A stretch of DNA of 64,000 bases from Oxalobacteraceae sp. CFBP 13730. GTDB lineage: Bacteria > Pseudomonadota > Gammaproteobacteria > Burkholderiales > Burkholderiaceae_D. This document shows, piece after piece, positions 26,541 to 35,670 of this stretch (its first letter is position 1; every line of letters begins with the position of its first letter). The stretch spans positions 1,054,001 to 1,118,000 of the forward strand of contig JACYUQ010000001.1 of assembly GCA_014841835.1 (NCBI GenBank), in the 5' to 3' direction. The position numbers and the translations under genes are program-made. The notes under the pieces were generated by a model, which saw only the letters and a list, made by a program, of their open reading frames with translations, did no database searches and was not told where the DNA came from.

Positions 26541-26894
26541 ATGGGCAAACTCACCACCCACGTACTCGACACCGCACACGGCTGCCCCGGCGCCGGCATC
26601 ACCGTCGAGCTGTACGCGATCGACGCCGCAGGCCGCACGCTGATCAAGGCCGATGTGACAAATGACGATGGCCGCTGCGCCAGCCCGTTGCTCGATGCAG
26701 CAGCGCTGCGGCCCGGCCAGTACGAGCTGGTGTTTCATGCGGGCGACTATTACGCCGCGCGCGGCGTGGCCTTGTCCACGCCCCGTTTCCTGGACCGGAT
26801 CACGCTGGGCTTCGGCATCGCTGACAGCGCCCAGAATTACCACGTGCCGCTGGTGATGACGCCCTGGTCGTACTCGACCTACCGGGGCAGCTAA
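26541..26894 (+). CDS. uraH: 5-hydroxyisourate hydrolase (transthyretin-like)
   Basis: 117 residues, typical of the family. N-terminal GKLTTHVLDTAHGCPGAGI (catalytic His in HVLD), a central strand with Arg, and the diagnostic C-terminal PWSYSTYRGS. It hydrolyses the product of uricase, 5-hydroxyisourate, to OHCU. No uricase gene adjoins it. It precedes the DUF4153 gene by five bases, so the two are co-transcribed. Confidence 0.96.
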   Translation: MGKLTTHVLDTAHGCPGAGITVELYAIDAAGRTLIKADVTNDDGRCASPLLDAAALRPGQYELVFHAGDYYAARGVALSTPRFLDRITLGFGIADSAQNYHVPLVMTPWSYSTYRGS

Positions 26895-26899
26895 GCGCC

Positions 26900-28693
26900 A
26901 TGGACACGCTCCCCGATACCACCGACCACCGCCTGCCCGCCTGGCTTGGCCGCGCGCGCATCGGGATCGGCCTGGCGCAGGGTGCGCTGCTGTACCTGCT
27001 CTATACGGCGCTGCAAAACACGTCATGGCCCGCAACGGTTCCCCTGCTGTTCGCGCCGCTGGTGATGCTGGGCGTGCTGCTGCCGATCGTCCTGAGCAGC
27101 GCCCTCGGCCATCTGCCGCGCCGCACACTGGCGCGCTGGTGCGGCGCCGCCGCCGTCGCGATCGCGCTGCTGACCATGTACGACATCTGGCGCCGCCTGG
27201 GCGGCACTGAGATGCTGCGCCCTACGCCGTCCAGCGCCCTGTGGGTGTGCCTGGCGGTCGGCTGCTTCATCGCCCACGCGCTGGTGCTTGCCGGCGCGCG
27301 CGAGCGCCGGCGCGTAGCGTCATATGCCACGTATTTTGAAGTCGCCTGGACCCTTGGCCTGCAGGTGGCCTTCAGCGGCCTGTTCGTCGGCACGGCCTGG
27401 CTCGTGCTGCAACTGGGTGCATCGCTGTTCGACCTGATCCGGCTCGACTTTCTGAGCCAGGCCATGCGCAAGGCCTGGTTCTTCATTCCCGTGACCACCT
27501 TCGCCTTTGCCAGCGCACTGCACCTGACCGACGTCAAGCCGGCCATCGTGCGCGGCATCCGCAACCTGCTGCACGTGCTGCTGTCGTGGACCCTGCCGGT
27601 GCTGACGCTGCTGGTGGGCGGCTTCCTGGCCAGCCTGCCGTTTACCGGGCTCGAGCCGCTGTGGGCCACGCGCAGCGCCGCCGGGATGCTGCTGTCGGCG
27701 GCGGCCACCTTCGTGGTGCTGATCAATGCAGCCTACCAGGACGGCAGCGAGCGCCCGGCGCGTGTCATCGCCGTGTCAGCGCGCGTGGCAAGCCTCCTGC
27801 TGGCACCGCTGACCCTGCTCGCCGCCTACGCCCTCGCCCTGCGCGTGCTCGATCACGGCTGGTCGACCGACCGGGTGATCGCTGCCGCCTGCCTGCTGGT
27901 GGCGGCGTGCTATGCCGGCGGGTATGCAGCGGCAGCCCTGCGGCGCGGCTGGCTGCCCACGCTGGCCGGCGTGAACATCGCCGCCGCCTTCACGGTAACT
28001 GGCGTACTGGCGCTGCTGCTCTCGCCGCCCGGCGATCCGGGGCGCATCGCCGTTGCCAGCCAGCTGGCGCGTCTGGACGCCGGCAAGATCCCGTTACGGC
28101 AACTGGACCTGGCCTATCTATGGCATCACGGCGCGCGCTACGGCCGCGCCGCACTGGCTCGTGTCGAGAGCAACACGACCGGCGCGGATGCCGCCTGGCT
28201 GCGGACCGAGCTGGCGCGCCTGCGCCAGCCCGACCTTGACGCCGGCCCGGGCACCGGCGTCATCCGGCTGGCCGACCAGCTGCGCGTGTGGCCGGCCGGC
28301 GCCGTGCTGCCGGCAGGTTTCGTGCAGACCGAATGGCGAAACGCGCAGCAATGGGGGCGCCTGCCGCGCTGCATGCGCAGTCAGAACGCCGCGTGTGACG
28401 CGTTCGTGCTCGATCTGGGTGGCGACGCCCGGCCCGAGGTGGTGGTGGTCGGTGCCGACGGGGATGGTGGCGCCGTGTTGCGCCAGACCGCACGCGGCGC
28501 CTGGGAACTGGCCGCCAGCCTGCCCGTGATGCTCGGCGATTGCACACCCCTGTTCGACGCCATGCGTGCCGGTCGTCTGCGCGCCGCGCCGCCGGTGCTG
28601 GCGGACCTGGAGATCGATGGCCGCCGCATTCCCCTGCAAGACGATACCGGCCATCTGAATTGCACCGCGCCATCCGTGGAGCGCAGCGACTAA
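26900..28693 (+). CDS. DUF4153-family integral membrane protein
   Basis: 597 residues. Residues about 20-380 contain ten or more hydrophobic helices, with loops such as LGHLPRRTLARW and MLRPTPSSALWVC. The C-terminal ~200 residues are soluble (LDAGKIPLRQLDLAYLWHHGARYGRAAL, then a region with LGGDARPEVVVVGADGDGG that looks like a small beta domain). The architecture fits DUF4153, a family without known function. It follows uraH with a five-base gap; whether it takes part in purine use or is there by chance is unknown. An imperfect hairpin (28710-28738) follows the stop. Confidence 0.75.
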   Translation: MDTLPDTTDHRLPAWLGRARIGIGLAQGALLYLLYTALQNTSWPATVPLLFAPLVMLGVLLPIVLSSALGHLPRRTLARWCGAAAVAIALLTMYDIWRRLGGTEMLRPTPSSALWVCLAVGCFIAHALVLAGARERRRVASYATYFEVAWTLGLQVAFSGLFVGTAWLVLQLGASLFDLIRLDFLSQAMRKAWFFIPVTTFAFASALHLTDVKPAIVRGIRNLLHVLLSWTLPVLTLLVGGFLASLPFTGLEPLWATRSAAGMLLSAAATFVVLINAAYQDGSERPARVIAVSARVASLLLAPLTLLAAYALALRVLDHGWSTDRVIAAACLLVAACYAGGYAAAALRRGWLPTLAGVNIAAAFTVTGVLALLLSPPGDPGRIAVASQLARLDAGKIPLRQLDLAYLWHHGARYGRAALARVESNTTGADAAWLRTELARLRQPDLDAGPGTGVIRLADQLRVWPAGAVLPAGFVQTEWRNAQQWGRLPRCMRSQNAACDAFVLDLGGDARPEVVVVGADGDGGAVLRQTARGAWELAASLPVMLGDCTPLFDAMRAGRLRAAPPVLADLEIDGRRIPLQDDTGHLNCTAPSVERSD

Positions 28694-28776
28694 CTTGCTA
28701 GTCTGGAATCTAACCTGACCACTTACTGTGTCAGTTAGGCCACACTCCATCGCGAATTGTCTCGAATACTCTCCAC

Positions 28777-28794
28777 CTGTCATAAAACTGTTGC
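28777..28794 (+). promoter_or_regulatory. Pho-box-like site (PhoB) upstream of porin operon
   Basis: CTGTCAT-AAAA-CTGTTGC: the first 7-mer matches the PhoB half-site exactly and the second matches at 4-5 positions, with the canonical 4-base A/T spacer. It lies 112 bases before the porin ATG. A TAGAAT box sits at 28815-28820, 20 bases beyond the site, somewhat further than the ~10 bases usual in E. coli, so a different -10 may be used. Confidence 0.5.
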
Positions 28795-28906
28795 TGCGAA
28801 TATTGCCGGGTGGATAGAATAAATTCCAGTATGTACCGGCGCTCTTGCCTGCTGCCCTTGTCAGCGCCGTCGTTTCCAGCAGCTTACGTTTCAGCTTAAT
28901 CCAATT

Positions 28907-30145
28907 ATGAAAAAAACAATGATCGCCAGTCTGCTGGCGCTGCCTCTGTGCGCGTCGGTCGCACAGGCACAGGAGAACGCCGTGAAAATCAGCGGATTCG
29001 GCACCGCTGCTGCCACCTACTCGGATGACGACCGTGCCGAATTCGCCCGCCCGAACCAGGCCAGCGGCAGTGCGGGCGACTTCCGCACCGGCATCGACTC
29101 GAACCTCGGCCTGCAAGCCGACTACACCGTCAACGACTGGTTGTCGCTGACCGCCCAGGGCCTCGTGCGCAAGGACGCCGAAGAAGGTTATGGCGCCGAG
29201 CTGAGCTGGGCCTTCGCCAAGTTCCGCATCTCGGATGAGCTGAGCGTGCGCGTGGGCCGCGTTGGCCTGCCGATCTTCATGATCTCGGATTATCGCAATG
29301 TGGGCTATGCCAACACGATGCTGCGTCCGCCGTCGGAAGTGTATTCGCAGGTGCCGTTCAACAGCGTCGATGGCGCCGACATCACCTGGCGCCACGACTT
29401 CGGCAACACCAGCCTGACGACACAGTTCGCCGCCGGCAGCACCAAGGCCCCGGTGACGAGTTTCCACGTGCGCGGCAAGAACATCCTGGCGCTGAACGTG
29501 GTGGCCGAAAACGGCCCGTTCACGCTGCGCGCCGGCCATGCCCGCACCAAGATCACGCTGGACGACCTGCCATCGCTCAATACGCTGGTCGGCTCGCTGC
29601 GCGCTGCCGGCGCCGGCTATCGCATGCCCCAGCTGACGGCGCTGGCAACCGAAGTGGAAGCCAAGGGCGACAAGGGCACGTTCAATTCGCTCGGCCTGAC
29701 CGCCGACTGGAACAACATCGTGCTGCAGACCGAATTCGCCAAGCGCAAGACCGACACGTACATCAACGACACCACGTCGTGGTACGTGATGGGCGGCTAC
29801 CGCATCGGCAAGTTCCTGCCGTATTACACCCGCTCGGAACTGAAGATCGACAGCACCATCAACAACACCGTGCCGGCCGCCTGTCCGGCCGGCTTCCCGG
29901 CCGCCTGCACCCCGACCCTGCGGGCGCTGCGCGCCGGCGTGAGCCGGATTGCCGTCTCGGGCGTCGGCCAGGGCGAGCAGACCACCGACACCATCGGCGT
30001 GCGCTGGGACTTCTACAAGTCGGCTGCGCTGAAGGTGCAGATCGACCGTATCAAGCCAACCGGCAACGGCCTGTTCATCAACGTCAAGCCAGGCTTCTCC
30101 GGTCCGGTGACCGTCGGCGCCGTCGCCCTCGACTTCGTGTTCTAA
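28907..30145 (+). CDS. Outer-membrane porin
   Basis: 412 residues with signal peptide (MKKTMIASLLALPLCASVAQA). The mature protein starts with VKISGFGTAAATYSDDD. It shows repeated amphipathic strands (SLTAQGLVRKD, LSVRVGRVGLPIFMISDYRNVG) and ends ALDFVF with a terminal Phe, as in BAM substrates. The RVGLPIFM motif near residue 125 recalls the sensor-linked porins that precede small PstS-like proteins in other beta- and gammaproteobacteria. First gene of an operon with the binding protein (9-base gap) and chemoreceptor, behind a Pho-box-like site. Confidence 0.88.
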   Translation: MKKTMIASLLALPLCASVAQAQENAVKISGFGTAAATYSDDDRAEFARPNQASGSAGDFRTGIDSNLGLQADYTVNDWLSLTAQGLVRKDAEEGYGAELSWAFAKFRISDELSVRVGRVGLPIFMISDYRNVGYANTMLRPPSEVYSQVPFNSVDGADITWRHDFGNTSLTTQFAAGSTKAPVTSFHVRGKNILALNVVAENGPFTLRAGHARTKITLDDLPSLNTLVGSLRAAGAGYRMPQLTALATEVEAKGDKGTFNSLGLTADWNNIVLQTEFAKRKTDTYINDTTSWYVMGGYRIGKFLPYYTRSELKIDSTINNTVPAACPAGFPAACTPTLRALRAGVSRIAVSGVGQGEQTTDTIGVRWDFYKSAALKVQIDRIKPTGNGLFINVKPGFSGPVTVGAVALDFVF

Positions 30146-30154
30146 GGAGCGGCC

Positions 30155-30556
30155 ATGAAAAAGATCATCATCGCTGCCTGCCTGAGTACCGCTTTCGCTG
30201 CACTGCCGGCCCTCGCCGAAGTCGTTGTCGTCGTCAACCCGAAGGCTGCCGAAAGCGCGCTGACCAAGGACCAGGTCGCCCAGTTCTTCCTGGGTAAGTC
30301 GACGTCGATGACGCCGATCGACCAGCCTGACAACGCCCCGGTGCGCGCCGAGTTCTACAAGAAGGTCGCGGACAAGGACGCGGCCCAGGCCAAGGCCCTG
30401 TGGTCCAAGCTGGTATTTACCGGCAAGGCCACGATGCCGAAGGAAGTTGCCGACAGTGCCGGCGTGAAGGCGGCCGTCGCCGCCAACCCGAAGGCCATCG
30501 GCTACATCGACAAGAGCGCCGTCGATGCAAGCGTCAAGGTCGTCCTCACCCCATAA
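30155..30556 (+). CDS. Small PstS-like phosphate-binding-type periplasmic protein
   Basis: 133 residues with signal peptide (MKKIIIAACLSTAFAALPALA). The mature part is one lobe of a PstS-like fold: VVVVNPKAAESALTKDQVAQFFLGKSTSM, RAEFYKKVADKDAAQAKALWSKLVFTG and a final VAANPKAIGYIDKSAVD. Full PstS proteins are about 320 residues; these mini proteins contain only the segment around the anion-binding region and are often linked to porins and chemoreceptors. The role could be to present phosphate (or another anion) to the receptor encoded downstream. Ligand identity is inferred. Confidence 0.85.
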   Translation: MKKIIIAACLSTAFAALPALAEVVVVVNPKAAESALTKDQVAQFFLGKSTSMTPIDQPDNAPVRAEFYKKVADKDAAQAKALWSKLVFTGKATMPKEVADSAGVKAAVAANPKAIGYIDKSAVDASVKVVLTP

Positions 30557-30571
30557 GCAAGTAATAACCAT

Positions 30572-30603
30572 GCCCGCCACCGGCTCTGCGCCGCGTGGCG
30601 GGC
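30572..30603 (+). promoter_or_regulatory. Intercistronic hairpin between binding-protein and MCP genes
   Basis: GCCCGCCAC and GTGGCGGGC form a 9-bp GC-rich stem with a 14-base loop. It sits in the 66-base gap just before the chemoreceptor ribosome site and is not followed by a T run. It could set the ratio of upstream to downstream products by partial termination or by stabilising the upstream mRNA. Confidence 0.5.
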
Positions 30604-30622
30604 GTTGTATCTGGAGACAAGC

Positions 30623-32200
30623 ATGAGCATCAAGCGCAGGATCTGGGCACTGCCCATCATTTCCGCCATCATCTTCGGCCTGGGTGCCGGCATCAGCGCG
30701 ACCATCGCGAACGGCGCCCTGAAGTCGATCACCACCACCGAGTCGGTGGACTATCCGCTGATGGACGCTGTCAAGGTCCTGTCGCTCGACATCGGGGCCG
30801 TCACCGTCATGCTGACCGATGCCGTCACCGAAAACGACAAGGCGCTCGTCGACCAGGCCAACAACCAGGCCACCAAGGTGCGCACCGCGCTCGATCAGTT
30901 GGGAAAAATCCCCGGCCAGCAAGCCACGAGCGCACGCCTGAATACCGAATTCACCGCTTACTACACACCGGCACTGTCCACGGCCCGCATCATGCTCGAG
31001 CTGGAGCAAGGTGACCCGCAAGCCACGGTCGGCGCCATGCAGAAGGCGCTGGCGCTGCTGAATGCCGACCTGGCCAAGACGGCCGATCTGGCCCAGCGCC
31101 AGTTCGCCGCCGGCATCGAAGCCAGCCAGAACAGCGTGCGCCAGACCGTCATCGCGATGGTGCTGTCGGCCCTGATCGTGATCGCGGTACTGGTTGCGAT
31201 CTCATGGTTCATGGTCCGCACGATCTGGCAGCAGCTGGGCGGCGAGCCGGCCTATGCGCGCAAGATCGCGCAGGCCGTGGCCGCCGGCGACCTGTCGATG
31301 GAGATCCATACCGACGCGGGCGACAGCAGCAGCCTGCTGGCCGCACTGAAGGAGATGCGCACGCGCTTGTCGACGCTGGTGGGTGACATCAAGGCGTCGG
31401 CCGACGCCATCGCCAGCGCCAGCAGCGAGATCGCCACCGGCAACGCCGACCTGGCCAGCCGCACCGAATCGCAGGCCTCCAACGTCGACCGCACCACGCG
31501 TGCGATGGCCGAGCTGACGGGCGAAGTGCGCCAGAACGCCGCTAACGCCAGCGAAGCCAGTGCGCTGGTGGTCACGGCCAACGAGATCGCCTCGCGCGGC
31601 GGCGACGTCGTCGGCGGCGTGGTCACGACGATGGGCGACATCAGCGCCTCGTCCAAACGCATCGTCGATATCATCGCCACCATCGACGGCATCGCCTTCC
31701 AGACCAATATCCTGGCCCTGAACGCGGCGGTCGAAGCCGCCCGTGCCGGCGAACAGGGCCGCGGCTTTGCCGTGGTCGCCAGCGAAGTGCGCACGCTGGC
31801 ACACCGCTCGGCCGCCGCTGCCAAGGAAATCAAGGAATTGATCGGCGACTCGGTCGCCAAGGTCGACGCCGGCAGCACGCTGGTGGACGAAGCCGGCGCG
31901 ACGATGGCGCAGATCGTCGAGGCGGTGGCCAAGGTGCAAACCATCATGCTCGAAATCCGCGATGCCGGTACGCGCCAGAACGCGGGCATCGAGGACATTG
32001 GCCTGGCCATCGGCAGCATCGACGAGATGACGCAGCAGAATGCGGCGCTGGTCGAAGAAGCCGCCGCCGCCGCCGAATCGCTGACCGGCCAGACCGACCA
32101 CCTGACCGAGGCGCTGGCCGTCTTCAAGCTTGCGCATGCGCCTGGCGTGACCGGCGTGACCGGTGCAACATCGACCACGCGCCTGGCGCTCGCCCGCTAG
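30623..32200 (+). CDS. Methyl-accepting chemotaxis protein
   Basis: 525 residues from ATG 30623 (GGAG 8 bases upstream). Domains are a first membrane helix (about 8-28) and a helical periplasmic sensor of about 150 residues. A second helix ([22 protein letters not shown]), a HAMP region and the signalling domain follow. The domain has a fully conserved tip, [33 protein letters not shown], given here only as landmark pieces: [13 protein letters not shown] and [11 protein letters not shown]. There is no CheR-binding NWETF-type tail; the end is [15 protein letters not shown]. It is the third gene of the porin/binding-protein operon and probably reads out that ligand. Confidence 0.92.
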   Translation: MSIKRRIWALPIISAIIFGLGAGISATIANGALKSITTTESVDYPLMDAVKVLSLDIGAVTVMLTDAVTENDKALVDQANNQATKVRTALDQLGKIPGQQATSARLNTEFTAYYTPALSTARIMLELEQGDPQATVGAMQKALALLNADLAKTADLAQRQFAAGIEASQNSVRQTVIAMVLSALIVIAVLVAISWFMVRTIWQQLGGEPAYARKIAQAVAAGDLSMEIHTDAGDSSSLLAALKEMRTRLSTLVGDIKASADAIASASSEIATGNADLASRTESQASNVDRTTRAMAELTGEVRQNAANASEASALVVTANEIASRGGDVVGGVVTTMGDISASSKRIVDIIATIDGIAFQTNILALNAAVEAARAGEQGRGFAVVASEVRTLAHRSAAAAKEIKELIGDSVAKVDAGSTLVDEAGATMAQIVEAVAKVQTIMLEIRDAGTRQNAGIEDIGLAIGSIDEMTQQNAALVEEAAAAAESLTGQTDHLTEALAVFKLAHAPGVTGVTGATSTTRLALAR

Positions 32201-32337
32201 AACGCACGCAGCAAGCACCGGCCAAAGTGTTGCGAAAACCCAGCTTTGCAAGGCGACCACAACCGTAATGGGTTTGCCAAGAGAGTTTCATCGCCGCCAA
32301 TGCGGCTCACTCTGTAGCGCGCCCGATGCGCGCGCCA

Positions 32338-32380
32338 CCATGTGGACGATCCGGCATCGCATGCCAGATCGTCCACATGG
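32338..32380. terminator. Long hairpin after the chemoreceptor gene
   Basis: A 14-bp perfect outer stem (CCATGTGGACGATC with its complement at 32367-32380), one C/A mismatch and an inner 5-bp stem (GGCAT/ATGCC) leave a 3-base loop. No T tract follows on either strand. It lies in the 300-base non-coding gap before pilB, which shows nothing else. Confidence 0.55.
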
Positions 32381-32500
32381 CCGTCTTGCGGCCGCTCACA
32401 CCAAAACCTTTACAAAAGTAGTGCCCATAGGCATCATCCCTTGACCCGCCGGTGACTCTGGCGCCCTAGTCACTTCCCTGAGGTACCACACCCGGCTCAT

Positions 32501-34225
32501 ATGGCAGCAGTCCTCCCTCATCCGACCACCGGCACACCGTTGTCGGGCCTTGCGCGCGCGCTCGTCCAGGCCAACCGCCTGAGCGCCGTGCAGGCGGACA
32601 TGCTGCACAAGAAAGCCGCGCAGGAAAAGGGTGCGTTCATCGATGTCCTGCTGGCCAGTGGCGCAATCGATGCGCGCACGCTGGCCGCCTTCTGCGCCGA
32701 GACCTTTGGCTATCCGCTGCTCGACCTGTCGACGTTCTCGGTGGGCGTGCTGCCCGCCGGCGCCATCGATGCCAAGCTGATGCAGGCGCAGCGCGTGATC
32801 GCGCTGGCCAAGCGCGGCAACAAGCTGTCGGTCGCGCTGTCGGACCCCACCAACAGCCAGGCGCTGGACCAGATCAAGTTCCAGAGCGAAGCCACGGTCG
32901 AACCCGTGATCGTGCCGCACGACGCCCTGCTGGCGCTGCTGGCGGCCATCGCCAAAGGCGCCGAACAGGACCTGAGCGACCTGGTCGGCGAAGAAGCGGC
33001 GATCGAGTTCGCCGACGACGACAAGGAAGCGCCGCCCCTCGAGGCAGCCAACGATGTCGAAGATGCGCCGATCGTGCGCTTCCTGAACAAGATCCTGATC
33101 GACGCGGTGACGATGGGCGCGTCCGACATCCACTTCGAGCCCTTCGAGAAGTTCTACCGCATCCGCCTGCGCGTGGACGGCGTGCTGCGCGACCACGCGT
33201 CGCCGCCGCTGGCGATCCGTGAAAAGCTGGTCTCGCGCATCAAGGTGCTGGCGCGCCTGGACATTGCAGAACGACGCGTGCCGCAGGACGGCCGCATGCG
33301 CCTGATCATGTCGGCCACGCGCACGATCGATTTTCGCGTCAGCACGCTGCCCACGCTGTTCGGCGAAAAGACCGTCATGCGTATCCTGGATGCGACCCAG
33401 GCCCAGATGGGCATCGACGCGCTCGGCTACGACCCGGACCAGAAGGCGCTGCTGCTCGACGCCATCGCCCGCCCCTACGGCATGGTGCTCGTGACCGGCC
33501 CAACGGGCTCGGGCAAGACCGTCTCGCTGTACAGCTGCCTGAACCTGCTCAACAAACCGGGCATCAATATCTCGACCGCGGAAGACCCGGCCGAGATCAA
33601 CCTGCCCGGCGTGAACCAGGTCAATGTCAATGAAAAAGCCGGCCTGACCTTCCCCGTCGCCCTGAAGTCGTTCCTGCGCCAGGATCCCGACATCATCATG
33701 GTCGGCGAGATCCGCGACCTGGAAACGGCCGACATCGCGATCAAGGCCGCGCAGACGGGTCACATGGTGTTCTCGACGCTGCACACGAACGATGCGCCGT
33801 CGACACTGACGCGCCTGATGAACATGGGCGTGGCGCCGTTCAACATCGCCTCGTCGGTCATCCTGATCACGGCCCAGCGCCTCGCGCGCCGCCTGTGCAC
33901 CTGCAAGCAGCCGCTCGAGACGAGCCACGACGCGCTGCTCGCCGCCGGCTACCGCGAGAGCGACATCGACGACACGTGGAAGCCGTACGGCCCGGTCGGC
34001 TGCGACCGCTGCCTGGGCTCGGGCTACAAGGGCCGGGTCGGCATCTACCAGATCATGCCGATCTCGCCCGCGATCGAGGCGCTGATCCTCGCCAACGGCA
34101 ACGCGATGGACATCGCGGCCCAGGCCGAGAAGGAAGGCGTGAACTCGCTGCGCCGCTCGGGCCTGATGAAAGTCAAGCAGGGCCTGACCAGCGTCGAAGA
34201 AGTCCTCGGCTGCACCAACGAATAA
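32501..34225 (+). CDS. pilB: Type IV pilus assembly ATPase PilB
   Basis: 574 residues. The N-terminal MshEN/T2SSE-N domain contains LLDLSTFSVGVLPAGAIDAKLM. The ATPase core has the Walker A GPTGSGKTVSLY, an Asp box (AEDPAEINLPGV), the Walker B region DPDIIMVGEIRDLETA and a His box (VFSTLHTNDAPSTL). It also has the metal-binding Cys region RLCTCKQ...GCDRCLGSGYKGRVGIY. The first Cys pair reads C-T-C where most PilB proteins have CxxC. It powers pilus extension with PilC and is followed by pilC after 19 bases. Confidence 0.96.
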   Translation: MAAVLPHPTTGTPLSGLARALVQANRLSAVQADMLHKKAAQEKGAFIDVLLASGAIDARTLAAFCAETFGYPLLDLSTFSVGVLPAGAIDAKLMQAQRVIALAKRGNKLSVALSDPTNSQALDQIKFQSEATVEPVIVPHDALLALLAAIAKGAEQDLSDLVGEEAAIEFADDDKEAPPLEAANDVEDAPIVRFLNKILIDAVTMGASDIHFEPFEKFYRIRLRVDGVLRDHASPPLAIREKLVSRIKVLARLDIAERRVPQDGRMRLIMSATRTIDFRVSTLPTLFGEKTVMRILDATQAQMGIDALGYDPDQKALLLDAIARPYGMVLVTGPTGSGKTVSLYSCLNLLNKPGINISTAEDPAEINLPGVNQVNVNEKAGLTFPVALKSFLRQDPDIIMVGEIRDLETADIAIKAAQTGHMVFSTLHTNDAPSTLTRLMNMGVAPFNIASSVILITAQRLARRLCTCKQPLETSHDALLAAGYRESDIDDTWKPYGPVGCDRCLGSGYKGRVGIYQIMPISPAIEALILANGNAMDIAAQAEKEGVNSLRRSGLMKVKQGLTSVEEVLGCTNE

Positions 34226-34244
34226 GACCTGAACAGGAACCCCT

Positions 34245-35477
34245 ATGGCAACTTCCCTATCCCCCAAGAGCCGCGGCGCACAGGTCAAGGAGAACGTGTA
34301 CGCCTGGGAAGGCAAGGACAAGACCGGGCGCACCGTGCGCGGCGAAGTGCGCGCCGGCGGCGAAGCGATCGTGAACGTGACGCTGCGCCGCCAGGGCATC
34401 ATGGTCACCAAGGTCAAGAAGAAGGTCTACCGCAGCGGCAAGAAGATCACCGACAAGGACCTGACCATGTTCACGCGCCAGCTCGCGACCATGATGAAGG
34501 CCGGCGTGCCGCTGCTGCAATCGTTCGACATCGTCGGCAAGGGCCACGGCAACCCGTCGATGGCCAAGCTGATCCAGGACCTGCGCAACGACGTCGAGAC
34601 CGGCACGAGCCTGAACCGGGCGTTTCGCAAGTTTCCGCTGTACTTCGATCCGCTGTTCTGCAACCTGGTCGGGGCCGGCGAACAGGCCGGTATCCTGGAA
34701 GACCTGCTCACGCGCTTGGCGATCTACAAAGAAAAGACGCTCGCGCTCAAGGGCAAGATCAAGTCGGCGCTGACCTACCCGATCGCCATCCTGGCCATCG
34801 CCTTCATCGTCACGGCCGTGATCATGATCTGGGTGGTGCCGGCCTTCAAGCAGGTATTCGAAAGCTTCGGCGCCGACCTGCCCACGCCAACGCTGGTGGT
34901 GATGGCGATCTCGGACTTCTTCGTCACCTGGTGGTACCTGATCTTCGGCTCGATGTTCGCCACCGGCTACTTCTTCTTCCAGGCCTGGCGCCGCTCGCTC
35001 AAGATGCAGCAGGCGATGGACCGCTTGCTGCTGCGCCTGCCGATCTTCGGCCCCGTGATCCGCAAGGCCACCATCGCGCGCTGGACCCGCACGCTGGCCA
35101 CCATGTTCGCCGCCGGCGTGCCGCTGGTGGAAGCGCTCGATTCGGTCGGCGGCGCATCCGGCAATGCTGTCTACCTGGAAGCGACGCGCAAGATCCAGAA
35201 CGAGGTCAGCACCGGCACCAGCCTGACGGCATCGATGCAGAATGCCGACGTGTTCCCGAACCTGGTGATCCAGATGGTGCAGATCGGCGAAGAATCCGGC
35301 TCGCTCGATGCCATGCTGGGCAAGGTGGCCGACTTCTTCGAGGAGGAAGTCGACGAGGCTGTCGCGGCGCTGTCGTCCTTGATGGAGCCGTTGATCATGG
35401 TGATTCTGGGCGTGCTGATTGGCGGGCTGGTGGTGGCGATGTATTTGCCGATCTTTAAGCTGGGTTCGGTGGTGTAG
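34245..35477 (+). CDS. pilC: Type IV pilus inner-membrane platform protein PilC
   Basis: 410 residues. There are two T2SSF domains, each beginning with the family pattern: FTRQLATMMKAGVPLLQSFDIVGKG (about 82-110) and WTRTLATMFAAGVPLVEALDSVGGA (about 283-308). Three long hydrophobic spans lie near 175-200, 222-248 and at the C-terminus (PLIMVILGVLIGGLVVAMYLPIF). PilC sits in the inner membrane under the pilus and couples PilB motion to pilin insertion. In most beta- and gammaproteobacteria pilD follows immediately; here pilD is 18.4 kb away. Confidence 0.97.
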   Translation: MATSLSPKSRGAQVKENVYAWEGKDKTGRTVRGEVRAGGEAIVNVTLRRQGIMVTKVKKKVYRSGKKITDKDLTMFTRQLATMMKAGVPLLQSFDIVGKGHGNPSMAKLIQDLRNDVETGTSLNRAFRKFPLYFDPLFCNLVGAGEQAGILEDLLTRLAIYKEKTLALKGKIKSALTYPIAILAIAFIVTAVIMIWVVPAFKQVFESFGADLPTPTLVVMAISDFFVTWWYLIFGSMFATGYFFFQAWRRSLKMQQAMDRLLLRLPIFGPVIRKATIARWTRTLATMFAAGVPLVEALDSVGGASGNAVYLEATRKIQNEVSTGTSLTASMQNADVFPNLVIQMVQIGEESGSLDAMLGKVADFFEEEVDEAVAALSSLMEPLIMVILGVLIGGLVVAMYLPIFKLGSVV

Positions 35478-35670
35478 GTGATGCCTGCTCCAGGTGGCTT
35501 TTTTGCAATCGACCGACAGCTCACCGGTCGATTGCAGGCCCGGGCCAAACTGACGGCATGAGTGCACCAGCAAAACCGAAGTACAGAACGACCAACCCTC
35601 GAACACGACAACACCGCGCTGAGGGCGCGGGGCTTCCTGCCTGTCTGGTTAAACAAGAGCATGTACTGTC

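Noticed and set aside
28118..31021. Long minus-strand open frame opposite DUF4153, porin and mini-PstS genes
   Set aside because: It runs antisense to three well-supported genes, has low-complexity Arg/Gly/Asp-rich translation and no ribosome site; it is a product of high GC content.
35505..35535. Terminator after pilC
   Set aside because: An 11-bp stem exists, but the T run lies before the hairpin on the plus strand, the wrong side for terminating pilC; left unassigned.
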